64,000 bases of DNA from Salinibaculum litoreum (lineage in GTDB: Archaea; Halobacteriota; Halobacteria; Halobacteriales; Haloarculaceae). The first letter of the stretch is position 1. Each line of letters starts with the position of its first letter. The stretch lies in NCBI GenBank assembly GCA_009789175.1, contig CP046866.1, positions 1 to 64,000 on the forward strand, in the 5' to 3' direction. Of the stretch, positions 8,125 to 17,669 are shown one piece after another. Both the position numbers and the translations under genes were made by a program. A model generated the notes under the pieces. It searched no databases, was not told the origin of the DNA, and worked only from the letters and a program-made list of their open reading frames with translations.

Positions 8125-9018
8125 CTACGGGAGCGTCACGTCCACGTCGGCCTGCCGGCCCGTCGCTTTTACCGTGTTGTAAAGCAGCATCGCCCGCGTC
8201 ATCGGACCGACGCCGCCGGGGACCGGCGTGATGGCACCTGCCTGCGCTTTTGCACTCTCGTAGTCGACATCCCCGACCAGTTCGTATCCCTTCTCGGTAT
8301 CGGCATCGACGCGGTTGACGCCGACATCGATGACCGTCGCACCCTCCTGCACCATATCGCCGTCTATCATCTCGGGGACGCCCGCGGCAGCGACGAGGAT
8401 GTCCGCCTCGCGGGTCTTGGCTGCCAGGTCGCCTGTCCGGGAGTGACAGACAGTCACCGTCGCGTTGCCACCCTCGGCTTTCTGGATGAGGAGATTTGCC
8501 ATGGGTTTGCCGACGATGTCGGAGCGACCGACGATAACGGCGTCTTTCCCCTCGGGGTCGACACCTGCACTGTCCAGCAGTTTCTGGATGCCGTGGGGGG
8601 TGCAGGGCTTGTAGCGGGCGTTGCCAGCGACGAGACGGCCGACGTTCTCGGGGTGGAACCCGTCGACATCCTTCTCGGGGTCGATGCGCCGGAGTACCTC
8701 ACGGTCGTCCACGTGGTCCGGGACGGGCATCTGGACGAGGATGCCGTTGACACCGTCGTCAGCGTTCAGTTCGTCGATGGTGTCGTACAGTTCCTCGGCA
8801 GGCGCGTCCGGGTCGATGTCCACGTCGACGGCCTCGATGCCGACCTCCTCGCAATCGTCCTGTTTCATCGAGACGTAGGTCTCACTGGCGGGGTCGTCGC
8901 TCATCAACACGGTCGCCAGCGTGGGCTGTTCGCCCGCGTCCGCCAGCGTCTCGATAGCGTCGGTCAACTCCGTCCGAATCTCGCTTGCGACGGCGTTGCC
9001 GTCGATGATCTCTGTCAT
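8125..9018 (-). CDS. folD: Bifunctional methylenetetrahydrofolate dehydrogenase / methenyltetrahydrofolate cyclohydrolase
   Basis: This 297-residue protein is a full-length FolD. It converts 5,10-methylene-THF to methenyl-THF (NAD(P)-dependent) and then to 10-formyl-THF in the cytosol. Family features include the catalytic Tyr/Lys segment (SETYVSMKQDDCEEVGI), GILVQMPVP, the DVDGFHPENVGRL loop, PCTPHGIQKLL, and the Rossmann motif VIVGRSDIVGKPMANLL followed by ATVTVCHSRT. The ending GGVGPMTRAMLLYNTV is also canonical. It is transcribed alone. With glyA (15806) and the YgfZ-type gene (22219) in the same window it belongs to folate one-carbon metabolism, although the three are not adjacent. Confidence 0.95.
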   Translation of the reverse strand: MTEIIDGNAVASEIRTELTDAIETLADAGEQPTLATVLMSDDPASETYVSMKQDDCEEVGIEAVDVDIDPDAPAEELYDTIDELNADDGVNGILVQMPVPDHVDDREVLRRIDPEKDVDGFHPENVGRLVAGNARYKPCTPHGIQKLLDSAGVDPEGKDAVIVGRSDIVGKPMANLLIQKAEGGNATVTVCHSRTGDLAAKTREADILVAAAGVPEMIDGDMVQEGATVIDVGVNRVDADTEKGYELVGDVDYESAKAQAGAITPVPGGVGPMTRAMLLYNTVKATGRQADVDVTLP

Positions 9019-9249
9019 TACCCGAGGTGGCGCGCCGCCGAGCCTTCAACTCCCCGGATTCGTCCGCCGTAGGCGGCAGTTACCGGAACGTGGGGTGACC
9101 GAATGACGGCCATACTATACTGTTAGATACAGGAGCACACGGGGCTTTCGCTATATCGAGGGCATCCATATCCTACGCAAGCGGCTAGGACGTATCAGGA
9201 GGTATCCGGTGGGACGGCGGTGCTGCCGTATCGACCACCGGAAACACAC

Positions 9250-9816
9250 ATGCTACCCAACACCTACGCCAAACTCTCCTCGCAAATGCTGGAAGGTATC
9301 GCAGCAGCGAATACAGCAGCAGTCACCGCAGCCACAGCGACGGTGAAAAGCGGCGACTCCAAACCCGTCGACACGACGGCGGTCGAACCCGACGCGGACC
9401 ACGGCGATTGGTCGGCCGATGTCCCGGAGAAAGACGCTATCTCCGTCGGGGACAGCGTTACCTTCTCCAAGACAATCCACGACAAGGACGTGCGCCGGTT
9501 CGCGGCCGCGAGCGGGGACACCAACCCGCTGCATCTCGACGAGGACTTCGCCGCGGAGACCAGGTTCGAGGGCCGTATCGCCCACGGCGTCCTCGTCTCC
9601 GGGCTCATCAGCGCGGCGCTGGCACGACTTCCGGGGGATGTTGTCTATCTGTCTCAGGACCTGGAGTTTCTCGCCCCGGTCGAAATCGACGACAGGGTCA
9701 CCGCCGAGTGTACCGTCGTCGAGGACCTCGGCAACGACCAGTACCGGCTGACGACCACCATCACCGGCGACGACGTGGTCGTGGACGGCGAAGCCGTCGT
9801 CCTCATCGACGGGTAG
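9250..9816 (+). CDS. MaoC-like hot-dog dehydratase ((R)-enoyl-CoA hydratase type)
   Basis: This 188-residue protein has an N-terminal helical, Ala/Thr-rich extension (residues 1-60). A MaoC/PhaJ hot-dog domain follows, with the hydratase-2 signature FAAASGDTNPLHLDEDFAAETRFEGRIAHGVLVSG, where Asp in SGDTNPLH and the following His are the expected catalytic pair. Enzymes of this class hydrate trans-2-enoyl-CoA to (R)-3-hydroxyacyl-CoA, which in haloarchaea can feed polyhydroxyalkanoate synthesis or fatty-acid metabolism. The N-terminal extension is longer than in minimal PhaJ. No pha genes are nearby, so the pathway is an inference. Start at 9250; 9220 is an alternative. Confidence 0.82.
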   Translation: MLPNTYAKLSSQMLEGIAAANTAAVTAATATVKSGDSKPVDTTAVEPDADHGDWSADVPEKDAISVGDSVTFSKTIHDKDVRRFAAASGDTNPLHLDEDFAAETRFEGRIAHGVLVSGLISAALARLPGDVVYLSQDLEFLAPVEIDDRVTAECTVVEDLGNDQYRLTTTITGDDVVVDGEAVVLIDG

Positions 9817-9986
9817 CCACTGCCCGGACACCCCGGGTGACTAGCCCCAACGTTATATTCATTCGACACATACGCAACCTGTACTAGGCCGTTATGTATT
9901 TGCCACCCCACAGGTGAGTACGAGGCAGTCCCACGTGCGACGGCCTGTCCACCGTCGCCTGCAACAACCGAGGGTGTCCAGACCAG

Positions 9987-12900
9987 ATGCAACCAACGAC
10001 GACACAGATAGAACTGCTGTACGTCACGGGGGAGGACCGTGACAGGGGTGTACTGACAGAACAACTCGGGCTCGACGACACGGCAGTCGAGCTCGAGGTA
10101 GCAACATCCGTCGAACAGGCCGTCGAAATACTCGCCGATGAGTCCGTCGACTGTGCCCTCTGTGCCGACTGCGACGGCCAGCGGTGTCTCGACGCGGTGA
10201 GAACTATCCGGGGGGAAGACCCCGCGGTCCCGATTGTCGCATTTGTCGGTGACAGGGACCAGTCCTTCGTGGAAACGATGCTGGACGCGGGAGCGTCCGA
10301 CATCGTTCAGTCGACGCCGGCCGAAGCATCGCCGCTTTTGGTCCGGCGGCGTATCGACGGCGTCGTCGAGCCGTCCAATCGGGGTATCAACCAGCGGACG
10401 ACCGAGCGCTACGAGACGATTCTCAACACCGCCGTCGACCCGATATACCAGCTCGATACGGCAGGCAACATCGTTGCAGTCAACGATGCCGCCGTCGAGT
10501 TCCTCGGCTACGACCGCGCGGCGCTTGTCGGATCGGATGTCTCGCTCGTCATGGACGACGACGACGTGGCCCGCGGCCAGGAATTCATCAAGTCGGGGCT
10601 GACCGATGGAAACCAGGAGGTCCAGACACTGGAGACGGAGATACAGACCAGTGACGGGGAGCGGGTCCCCTGTGAGATACACATCGCTGTCCTGGAGATG
10701 GACGACGAATTCGAGGGGACCGTCGGCATCATCAGGGATGTCTCCGGACGCCGCGAGCGGGAACGTCAACTGCGCGAGCGCGACGAGTTCCTCGAACAGA
10801 TAAGTAACAGCGTCAACGATGTCGTCTGGGTGTCGACGCCCGGAAAAGACGAAATCGAGTTCGTCAACACCGCCTACGAGGATATCTGGGGGCGCTCGAC
10901 GGCGGAGTTGTTCGAGGATGCCAGGTCCTTCCTCGATGGCGTCCACCCCGAGGACCGCGACCAGGTCCGGGAGGCACTGCAACGCCAGCGCGAGGACCCC
11001 GATTCGTACGACGAAACCTACCGTGTCGTCCAGCCCGACGGGGAGATACGGTGGGTCCGTGACCGTGCCTTCGGCGTCTACGAGGACGGCGAACTCGTCC
11101 GCACCGTCGGTGTCGTACAGGACATTACCGAGCGCAGAGCTGCCAAACGGGAACTTCAGACCGAACGGGATATGTTCGCCCAGGGGCCGGTGGTCGTCTT
11201 CAAGTGGAAAGCAGCCCAAGGGTGGCCCGTCGACTACGTCTCGGAGAACGTGACGGACCTGCTTGGCTATACGCCGAGCCAGTTCGAATCCAGCGAGGTG
11301 ACCTACGCGGAGGTTGTCCACGACGAGGACATCGAGCGGGTGACACAGGAGGTCCAGCAAAACAGCGACGACTCGACTGCGCTGTTCAGCCACGACCCAT
11401 ACCGTATCGTCACGAGCGAGGGGGACGTCCGATGGGTGAAGGATACGACCAAAATCCTCAGAGAGGACGGGGAGATAACGCACTATCTGGGCTATCTCGT
11501 CGACATCACCGAGCGAAAGCAACGAGAGCAGGAGCTCCGGACCCTCAAAGAGGAGTACGAGACGATGGTCGAGACGCTCGGCGACGTGGTGTACACGCTC
11601 GACGAGGACTATTATTTCATGTCCGCAAACGGGGCAGCCGAGGACATAACGGGGTACACCTGCGAGGAACTGGAGGGCGCACACCTCTCCCTGTTGCTCT
11701 CCGAGGACGACATCGAGCGCGGGCAGAAGGACCGCCAGCGAGTTATCGACGGTGAAATCGACACCGGCTCCTTGGAGTTGGACGTCCACCGGAAAGACGG
11801 GTCGAAGCTCCCTGTCGAGTTCCGGTACCGACAACTCCCATCAGACGCCGGGTTCCGCGGCACTGCAGGCGTCATCCGTGACGTGAGCGAGCACAAGCAC
11901 CGCGAGCAGGAACTGCAGGCCGAGCGCGACCTCGTCGAGAACATCTTCGAGACGAGTCCGGTCGGCATCCTCGTCATCGAGGACGGGGAAACGATAACGC
12001 AGGCCAACGACCGTGCCACCGAGATTCTCGGTATCGACCGTGAGGAGCTCATCGGGGAGACTGTCGAGGACAAGGCGTGGAATGCAGTCAGCGAGGATGG
12101 TGAACCGGTTTCCAAGGCAGACGATCCTGTGAGTACGGTCTTCGGGACTGGCACCCCTGTCTATGGCTGGGAAGCAAAGATTGCGCCTGACGGACAGGAA
12201 TCGACCTGGGTGTCGGTCAGTGCCGCCCCGATGGTCGACGAGGACGGGGACGTCTCTGAGGCTGTCATCACTATCGAGGATGTCACCGAGCGCCGGGAAG
12301 CGCAGTTCGACCTCCGCGCAGAGAAGGAGTTCACCGACCAGCTCATCGACGCGATAGATGACGTGCTCTATCTCTTTGGCGAGAACGGGGAGTTCCGACG
12401 CTGGAACGAGACCCTGGAGGAGGTGACAGGCTACGAGCCCGCCGAACTCGAACAACGCCACCCGACGGAACTGTTCGAAGACGAGCACACCGACCGTATC
12501 GCCGACGCTATCGATGCCGTGTTAGAGACCGGTAGCACGACAGTCGAAGGCAACCTGCTCAGGAAAGACGGTGGGTCGATTCCCTACGAGTTTACGGGTG
12601 CCCTGTTGACTGGACAGGACGGCAAGCGACTCATCTGTGGCATCGGCCGGGACATCTCCGAGCGAAAAGAGCGGGAACGACAGATCCAGCGCCAGCGCGA
12701 CGAGCTGGAACAGCTGGACCGCCTCAACGCCGTTATCCGGGACGTAGACCAGGCACTCGTCGGCGCGGAGAGCCGGGAAGAAATCGAGCATGCGGTCTGT
12801 GAACTCCTCACGAAGTCCGGCCACTACGAGTTCGCACTGGCACTCGAGCATCCGACCGACGACACCATCGAGGTCCGTGAATCGACGAGCGTTGCCGAGC

Positions 12901-14915
12901 GATACGTCGACGAGATGTTTCCGATAGAGGGGGTCTCATCGGCGGAGAGCCCCGGGATGCGGGCGCTGGAGGTCGGCCGGACACAGGTCGTCCGCGACAT
13001 CGAGGGCCACCCGGTCATCGGGGAGAAAGCACCGACCGAGACACCTATCGAGGCAATCGCGGCAGTCCCAGTCAGCTACGCGGACCGGGACTACGGCGTC
13101 ATCGGCGTTTACGCCGGGGAAACCGGGACCTTCACCGAGCGCGAAGTCGAGGTGCTGGACGAACTCGGGGACACCATCGGCTACGCCATCGCTGCCATCG
13201 AGCAACGCGAGCGGGAAGCGACGCTCACCGCACTCTACGAGGCAACCCGGGCACTGCTTGGCACCGGCACCCAGCAGGAGGTCAGCGATGTCGTCGTCGA
13301 CGTCGCAACCGACGTGCTGGACCTGCCGGCGGTCGGCATCTTCCTGTTCGACGACGAGAAGAACGCGCTGGTCCCCCAATCCGCGACCGACCAGTTGCTG
13401 GACTTCTACGGCGGCAGCACGGAGTTCGGCCCCGGTCGAGCCGAGTCCGAGACCTGGCAGAGCTACGTCAGCGGCGAGAGCCAGTACTTCGAGGATATTC
13501 GGCGTTCCGAGCGGGTGGCCAACCCCGATACGGACGCCCGGAGCACGCTCATCTTCCCGCTGGGTGAACACGGTGTCTTCGTCGCCGCCGCAGAAGAAGT
13601 GGACGTCTTCGACGACCAACACCGCAGGCTCGTCGGCCTGCTGGCAGCGACAACCGAGACGGCACTCGACCGAGTTGCCGGGCAGAAGACACTGCGCGAG
13701 CGCGACCAGCGGCTATCCGAGCGTACCGAGCAACTCCAGCAGTTCGAACGACTTGGGACGATTTTTCGGTCGGCGACCGGAGTTATCAGGACGGCCACCT
13801 CGCGGGAGGGCATGGTAGACGCGCTCTGTGAGACGCTTGTCACCCAGGACCCGTTCGACTTCGCGTGGATGGGGACGGTCCCGCCGGACGGAGCGGGGGT
13901 CGAACCCGAGGCGTGGGCTGGCCGCTCGGGGGCGTATCTGGATGACGTGTCGCTGTCGCTGTCGACCACGGAGCCAGCCGTCGAAACGGCCACGAACGGG
14001 GAGGTCACCGTCATCGATAACGTCACCGACCACCTCAGAGCCAACGAATGGGCCCGGGCGGCCGTCGAGCACGACTACCAGTCCGTCCTCGCGGCCCCGC
14101 TGGTCCACGACGGGACGACCTACGGCGTCCTCGCAGTGTACGCGACAGCGCCGTCGGCGTTCGACGACACCACACGGTCGGTCCTTGCCGAACTCGGCGA
14201 ACTCATCGCCTACGGCATCAACGTCGTCGAGACCAAGCAGGGCATCCTCGCCGAGCAGGTGACCGAACTCGAACTCGACATCCGGACGCCCGACACCTTC
14301 CTCAACGCCGTAGCCAAATTGGCCGACGAGACCGTCGAGTACAGGGAGATTGTTCCCGACGACGGCGGGGCTGCACGGGTCCTGTTCGAACTGGCCGACC
14401 CGCCGGTCGAAGAGGTGCTCGGACTGGAGGAAGAGTTCGTCGCCGTCGACTCCCTGACCCATGCCGAGCGTGGCGACCATCATCTCTTCCGGGCGACAAT
14501 CGGGGCAGAGACCGTCGCCGCGACACTGCTTGCCTGTGGGGCGATTCCCACGCAGGTCCGCGCCAGCGATGGCACCACTCGCGCGGTTGTCCGCCTCCCA
14601 CAGCAACTCGATGTCCGGGAGTTTCTCAACCGGGTGCAGAAGACGTACCCGGAGACAGACCTGGTCTCCAGACAGACGGTCGAGCGCCACGCCGCCGCTC
14701 GTGAGACGGTCCGAGATGCGCTCGATGAAGACCTCACCGACCGCCAGCGCGAGGTCCTCGTCACGGCCTACGAGAGTGGCTTTTTCGAGTCTCCCCGCGA
14801 GACGACTGGCGCGGAACTGGCGGACTTGCTCGGGGTCTCACAGCCGACGGTCACACACCATCTCAGGGAGGCACAGCGACGCCTGTTCGCCGACCTCTTC
14901 GAGGAGACGCTGTGA
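9987..14915 (+). CDS. Giant multi-PAS/GAF bacterio-opsin-activator-type transcriptional regulator
   Basis: This 1642-residue cytosolic sensor-regulator has several domains. Residues 1-125 are receiver-like, with an Asp near position 60. Six PAS/PAC units follow between about 133 and 890, each ending in a DVSGRRERER- or DITERKQRE-type coiled linker. Three GAF-like domains lie at about 905-1065, 1075-1235 and 1250-1415. A bacterio-opsin-activator domain spans about 1418-1570, and an HTH_10 helix-turn-helix ends the protein (LTDRQREVLVTAYESGFFESPRETTG...LADLLGVSQPTVTHHL). There is no histidine-kinase core, so it should be a one-component DNA-binding regulator. The domains suggest redox, light or small-ligand sensing, but targets cannot be read from context. 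The unusual size comes from repeated PAS units. Confidence 0.88.
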   Translation: MQPTTTQIELLYVTGEDRDRGVLTEQLGLDDTAVELEVATSVEQAVEILADESVDCALCADCDGQRCLDAVRTIRGEDPAVPIVAFVGDRDQSFVETMLDAGASDIVQSTPAEASPLLVRRRIDGVVEPSNRGINQRTTERYETILNTAVDPIYQLDTAGNIVAVNDAAVEFLGYDRAALVGSDVSLVMDDDDVARGQEFIKSGLTDGNQEVQTLETEIQTSDGERVPCEIHIAVLEMDDEFEGTVGIIRDVSGRRERERQLRERDEFLEQISNSVNDVVWVSTPGKDEIEFVNTAYEDIWGRSTAELFEDARSFLDGVHPEDRDQVREALQRQREDPDSYDETYRVVQPDGEIRWVRDRAFGVYEDGELVRTVGVVQDITERRAAKRELQTERDMFAQGPVVVFKWKAAQGWPVDYVSENVTDLLGYTPSQFESSEVTYAEVVHDEDIERVTQEVQQNSDDSTALFSHDPYRIVTSEGDVRWVKDTTKILREDGEITHYLGYLVDITERKQREQELRTLKEEYETMVETLGDVVYTLDEDYYFMSANGAAEDITGYTCEELEGAHLSLLLSEDDIERGQKDRQRVIDGEIDTGSLELDVHRKDGSKLPVEFRYRQLPSDAGFRGTAGVIRDVSEHKHREQELQAERDLVENIFETSPVGILVIEDGETITQANDRATEILGIDREELIGETVEDKAWNAVSEDGEPVSKADDPVSTVFGTGTPVYGWEAKIAPDGQESTWVSVSAAPMVDEDGDVSEAVITIEDVTERREAQFDLRAEKEFTDQLIDAIDDVLYLFGENGEFRRWNETLEEVTGYEPAELEQRHPTELFEDEHTDRIADAIDAVLETGSTTVEGNLLRKDGGSIPYEFTGALLTGQDGKRLICGIGRDISERKERERQIQRQRDELEQLDRLNAVIRDVDQALVGAESREEIEHAVCELLTKSGHYEFALALEHPTDDTIEVRESTSVAERYVDEMFPIEGVSSAESPGMRALEVGRTQVVRDIEGHPVIGEKAPTETPIEAIAAVPVSYADRDYGVIGVYAGETGTFTEREVEVLDELGDTIGYAIAAIEQREREATLTALYEATRALLGTGTQQEVSDVVVDVATDVLDLPAVGIFLFDDEKNALVPQSATDQLLDFYGGSTEFGPGRAESETWQSYVSGESQYFEDIRRSERVANPDTDARSTLIFPLGEHGVFVAAAEEVDVFDDQHRRLVGLLAATTETALDRVAGQKTLRERDQRLSERTEQLQQFERLGTIFRSATGVIRTATSREGMVDALCETLVTQDPFDFAWMGTVPPDGAGVEPEAWAGRSGAYLDDVSLSLSTTEPAVETATNGEVTVIDNVTDHLRANEWARAAVEHDYQSVLAAPLVHDGTTYGVLAVYATAPSAFDDTTRSVLAELGELIAYGINVVETKQGILAEQVTELELDIRTPDTFLNAVAKLADETVEYREIVPDDGGAARVLFELADPPVEEVLGLEEEFVAVDSLTHAERGDHHLFRATIGAETVAATLLACGAIPTQVRASDGTTRAVVRLPQQLDVREFLNRVQKTYPETDLVSRQTVERHAAARETVRDALDEDLTDRQREVLVTAYESGFFESPRETTGAELADLLGVSQPTVTHHLREAQRRLFADLFEETL

Positions 14916-15253
14916 CCGCCGCGCACCCATCCTAGATAATTAGAGCGTCGGTGGCGAATGCTTTCGGATATTAGCAGGTACGTCTTTACTGAAATAAGCC
15001 GTACCGAACGATGGCGGCAGTGGTGAGGAGACGTTGGCAGGCGAAGATCGTTCGCACCGCCGATTAGGCCGGGTCCACCCCGCGGTGGACCGCTGTCAGA
15101 GGCACGGACCGCGCTTCCGTCACGACTGGACACCCCTTGTCGTGCTTGGACACCACGACATCCCCTTTCGACGACGATGGAAGTCGACGTTGACCCCCCA
15201 TGACCGACCACCACTTCTGGGACGGTCGGTCCCCACTTCTCTCCCCCGAGACG
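14916..15253. terminator. Convergent intergenic region with an 8-bp hairpin
   Basis: This 338-base gap separates the ends of the bat-type regulator (plus) and the lipoprotein gene (minus). GGTCCACC (15072-15079), loop CCGC and GGTGGACC (15084-15091) form a perfect hairpin that could act as a bidirectional terminator or RNA-stabilising structure. Nothing else in the stretch looks coding. Confidence 0.3.
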
Positions 15254-15763
15254 TTACGGACAGTCGCTCGCATCGAATGACGCCGGCTCCGCTCCCTGTC
15301 TGACCTGTTGGACCGCTCCGCTATCGATAGCCACCAGCATCGTCTGCCCTCCGTAGCCGTGGGTCTGGTCGTGTCCGCGGACGACGACACAGGACGTGTC
15401 GGCCGGTACGTCGACGGTCTCCGAGCGGGTAAACGGCTGCTCGGCATGTGGATGGGTCAGGTCGCGCCGACCCAGCCGCTCCCCGTCGAGGGATTCGACC
15501 TGCCACCAGTTCGCGTAGCCGCCCTCGCCCTCGTCATCGTGGTGAAGCGCTACCTCGAACGTGGCCCTGCCGTTTTCACGGGTGACCGATACGTCGACGA
15601 CGTTGGCCTCACGCAAATCGAGGTTCTCTAGGTCTGTCCCTGTCCCGCTGTTCTGAACGGGTCCGGACGCATCGTCGGCGGTATCACTGCAGCCGGCTAT
15701 CGGGGCGACGGTGGCCACGCATACAGCGAGCAGCGACCGGCGTGTCGGCTGCAAAGGACTCAT
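15254..15763 (-). CDS. Exported lipoprotein, function unknown
   Basis: This 169-residue protein has a twin-arginine start (PTRRSLLAVCVATVAPIAGC) whose IAGC matches a lipobox. It is therefore predicted to be Tat-exported, processed and lipid-anchored at Cys25, as is typical of haloarchaeal lipoproteins. The mature part is acidic with a beta-rich core (ANVVDVSVTRENGRATFEVALHHDDEGEGGYANWWQVES...ADTSCVVVRGHDQTHGYGG). I do not recognise the domain. It may be a small extracellular binding or stress protein. It is transcribed in the same direction as glyA but lies downstream of the glyA stop. Confidence 0.72.
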   Translation of the reverse strand: MSPLQPTRRSLLAVCVATVAPIAGCSDTADDASGPVQNSGTGTDLENLDLREANVVDVSVTRENGRATFEVALHHDDEGEGGYANWWQVESLDGERLGRRDLTHPHAEQPFTRSETVDVPADTSCVVVRGHDQTHGYGGQTMLVAIDSGAVQQVRQGAEPASFDASDCP

Positions 15764-15805
15764 ACCGGCCGTTGACGCGTAGGAAAACAGTACTGCGGGT
15801 GTGCG

Positions 15806-17053
15806 TTACTCGTACAGCGTGAACTCGTCGGTGAGTTCGTCGACGCGCTCGCTGACCTCTGCTTTCACGTCGTCGTCGTCGTAGTTGTCGACCACGCGGT
15901 AGATGAGGTCTGCGACCTCGCGGCAGGCCTCCTCGTCGAAGCCACGCGTCGTGAGCCCGGGCGTGCCCGCGCGGATGCCCGAGGGGTTAAACGCGGAGCG
16001 GGTCTCGCCGGGGACGGTGTTTGCGTTGAGGACGATGCCGACCTCTTCGAGTGCCTCTTCTGCGTCCTTCCCCGTCGTGTCGGGATGGGAGTCGCGCAGG
16101 TCGACCAGCACGAGGTGGTTGTCCGTGCCGCCAGAAACCAGCGAGAAGCCGTGTTCCTGCAACTGGTCGCCCAGCGCCTTCGCGTTGGCGACGACCTGCT
16201 CGGCGTAGGCCTCGAACTCGGGTTCCAGGGCTTCCTTGAAGCCGACGGCCTTGCCGGCGACGTTGTGCATCAGGGGGCCGCCCTGGCCACCGGGGAAGAC
16301 CGCGGCGTCGATGTCGTCGGCATACTCCTCGTCGCACATGATGATGCCGCCGCGGCCGGCACGGATGGTCTTGTGTGTCGACCCGGTGACGAAGTCGGCG
16401 ATGCCGACCGGCGAGGAGTGAACGCCCGCCGCCACGAGACCGGTGATGTGGGCGATGTCTGCGAGGTGGTAGGCGTCGACATCGTCGGCCGCCTGCTGAA
16501 TCTTCTCCCACTCGATGTCACGCGGGTAGGCGGAGTAGCCCGAGACGATGATATCGGGGTCGAAGGAGGCAGCCAGGTCCTGCAGTTCGTCGTAGTCGAT
16601 GTAGCCCGTGTCCGGGTCGATGGTGTACTGCTCGACTTCGTAGGTCTTGCCCGTGAAATTCGCGGGGTGGCCGTGCGAGAGGTGCCCGCCGTGTTCCAGT
16701 TCGAGGGAGAGAATCTTGTCACCGGGTTCGAGCATGGCCAGGTAGACGCCCATGTTGGCCTGCGTGCCCGAGTGGGGCTGGACGTTGACGTGCTCTGCAC
16801 CCCAGAGTTCCTCGGCGCGCTCGATGGCCAGGTTCTCGACGTCGTCGGCGTACTCACAGCCGGCGTAGTAGCGCTCGCCGGGATAGCCCTCGGCGTATTT
16901 GTTTGTCAGCTCCGAACCCTGAGCCTCCATGACCGCTTCGCTGACGTGGTTCTCGCTCGCAATCATCGCCAGCGTGTCGTTCTGTCGGTCCCGCTCGCCC
17001 ACGAGGGCGTCGGCGACGGCCGGGTCTACGTCCCGTACCGTATCGTAGCTCAT
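15806..17053 (-). CDS. glyA: Serine hydroxymethyltransferase
   Basis: This 415-residue PLP enzyme interconverts serine and glycine, passing the hydroxymethyl group to tetrahydrofolate. Hallmarks include IASENHVSEAVMEAQGSELTNKYAEGYPGERYYAGCEYAD near the N-terminus, NVQPHSGTQANMGVYLAML, the histidine/aspartate LADIAHITGLVAAG, and the PLP-lysine motif VTGSTHKTIRAGRGG. The C-terminal RSAFNPSGIRAGTPGLTTRG matches the family. The start at 17053 is the family start; the open frame extends further upstream without recognisable sequence. It shares a divergent gap of about 95 bases with the Nudix gene. Confidence 0.96.
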   Translation of the reverse strand: MSYDTVRDVDPAVADALVGERDRQNDTLAMIASENHVSEAVMEAQGSELTNKYAEGYPGERYYAGCEYADDVENLAIERAEELWGAEHVNVQPHSGTQANMGVYLAMLEPGDKILSLELEHGGHLSHGHPANFTGKTYEVEQYTIDPDTGYIDYDELQDLAASFDPDIIVSGYSAYPRDIEWEKIQQAADDVDAYHLADIAHITGLVAAGVHSSPVGIADFVTGSTHKTIRAGRGGIIMCDEEYADDIDAAVFPGGQGGPLMHNVAGKAVGFKEALEPEFEAYAEQVVANAKALGDQLQEHGFSLVSGGTDNHLVLVDLRDSHPDTTGKDAEEALEEVGIVLNANTVPGETRSAFNPSGIRAGTPGLTTRGFDEEACREVADLIYRVVDNYDDDDVKAEVSERVDELTDEFTLYE

Positions 17054-17149
17054 GTACGGAGCCAAGGGAGAGGGGGGTAAGAATCTACCTTTCTGGCCGA
17101 GCAGGAGCGAACGACAACAGCGAAGGGCCGCCCGGGCCTGACACCGGCC

Positions 17150-17620
17150 ATGGAGACGACCCGTCACTTCGTCGCCACCGTCTACGTCGTCAACGACGGC
17201 GCGACTGCGTTGCACTACCACGATAAACTGGAGATGTGGTTGCCCCCCGGAGGGCACGTCGACCGGGACGAACTCCCACACAGGGCCGCGGTCCGCGAGG
17301 TCACCGAAGAACTCGGCCTGGAGCCAGACCTGCTCACAGAAGCCGGTGATATTGAATCACCAACTGTCGAGTCCATCCCACAGCCCCAGCAGTTCCTGCT
17401 GGAGGACATCAATACCTGCAACGGCGAAGTCGGTCACCAGCACGTCGATTTCGTCTTCTATGGCGCGGTACAGAGCCGCGAGATAACACCGGGTCCCGGC
17501 GAGCAGCCAGCCGAGGACTGGGAGTGGTTCACCCCCACCGAGTTGCGCGAGCGCGCCGATGCGCTGGAGCCGGACGTGGTCGAACTCGGGCAGGACGCTA
17601 TCGAACGCGTCCAGCAGTGA
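17150..17620 (+). CDS. Nudix hydrolase
   Basis: This 156-residue protein has a perfect Nudix box, GHVDRDELPHRAAVREVTEELGL (G-x5-E-x7-R-E-V-x-E-E-x-G-L), the metal-binding helix that hydrolyses nucleoside diphosphate-linked compounds. The start (METTRHFVATVYVVNDG) fits the MutT-like beta-sheet opening. The substrate cannot be predicted. It lies 49 bases upstream of mutL, so a shared transcript or a housecleaning role beside DNA repair is possible, but mutL has its own TATA-like box. Confidence 0.88.
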   Translation: METTRHFVATVYVVNDGATALHYHDKLEMWLPPGGHVDRDELPHRAAVREVTEELGLEPDLLTEAGDIESPTVESIPQPQQFLLEDINTCNGEVGHQHVDFVFYGAVQSREITPGPGEQPAEDWEWFTPTELRERADALEPDVVELGQDAIERVQQ

Positions 17621-17640
17621 GCCGCCCGGTGAGGGCGAGG

Positions 17641-17646
17641 TATATG
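17641..17646 (+). promoter_or_regulatory. TATA box of mutL
   Basis: TATATG begins 29 bases before the ATG at 17670, the expected spacing for a leaderless haloarchaeal transcript. Confidence 0.5.
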
Positions 17647-17669
17647 TGTGCCCGCTCCAAACGGCCTGT

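Noticed and set aside
9654-11834. 726-codon minus-strand frame antisense to the large regulator
   Set aside because: GC-rich DNA gives long antisense frames; the plus strand carries clear PAS domains, while this frame has no domain.
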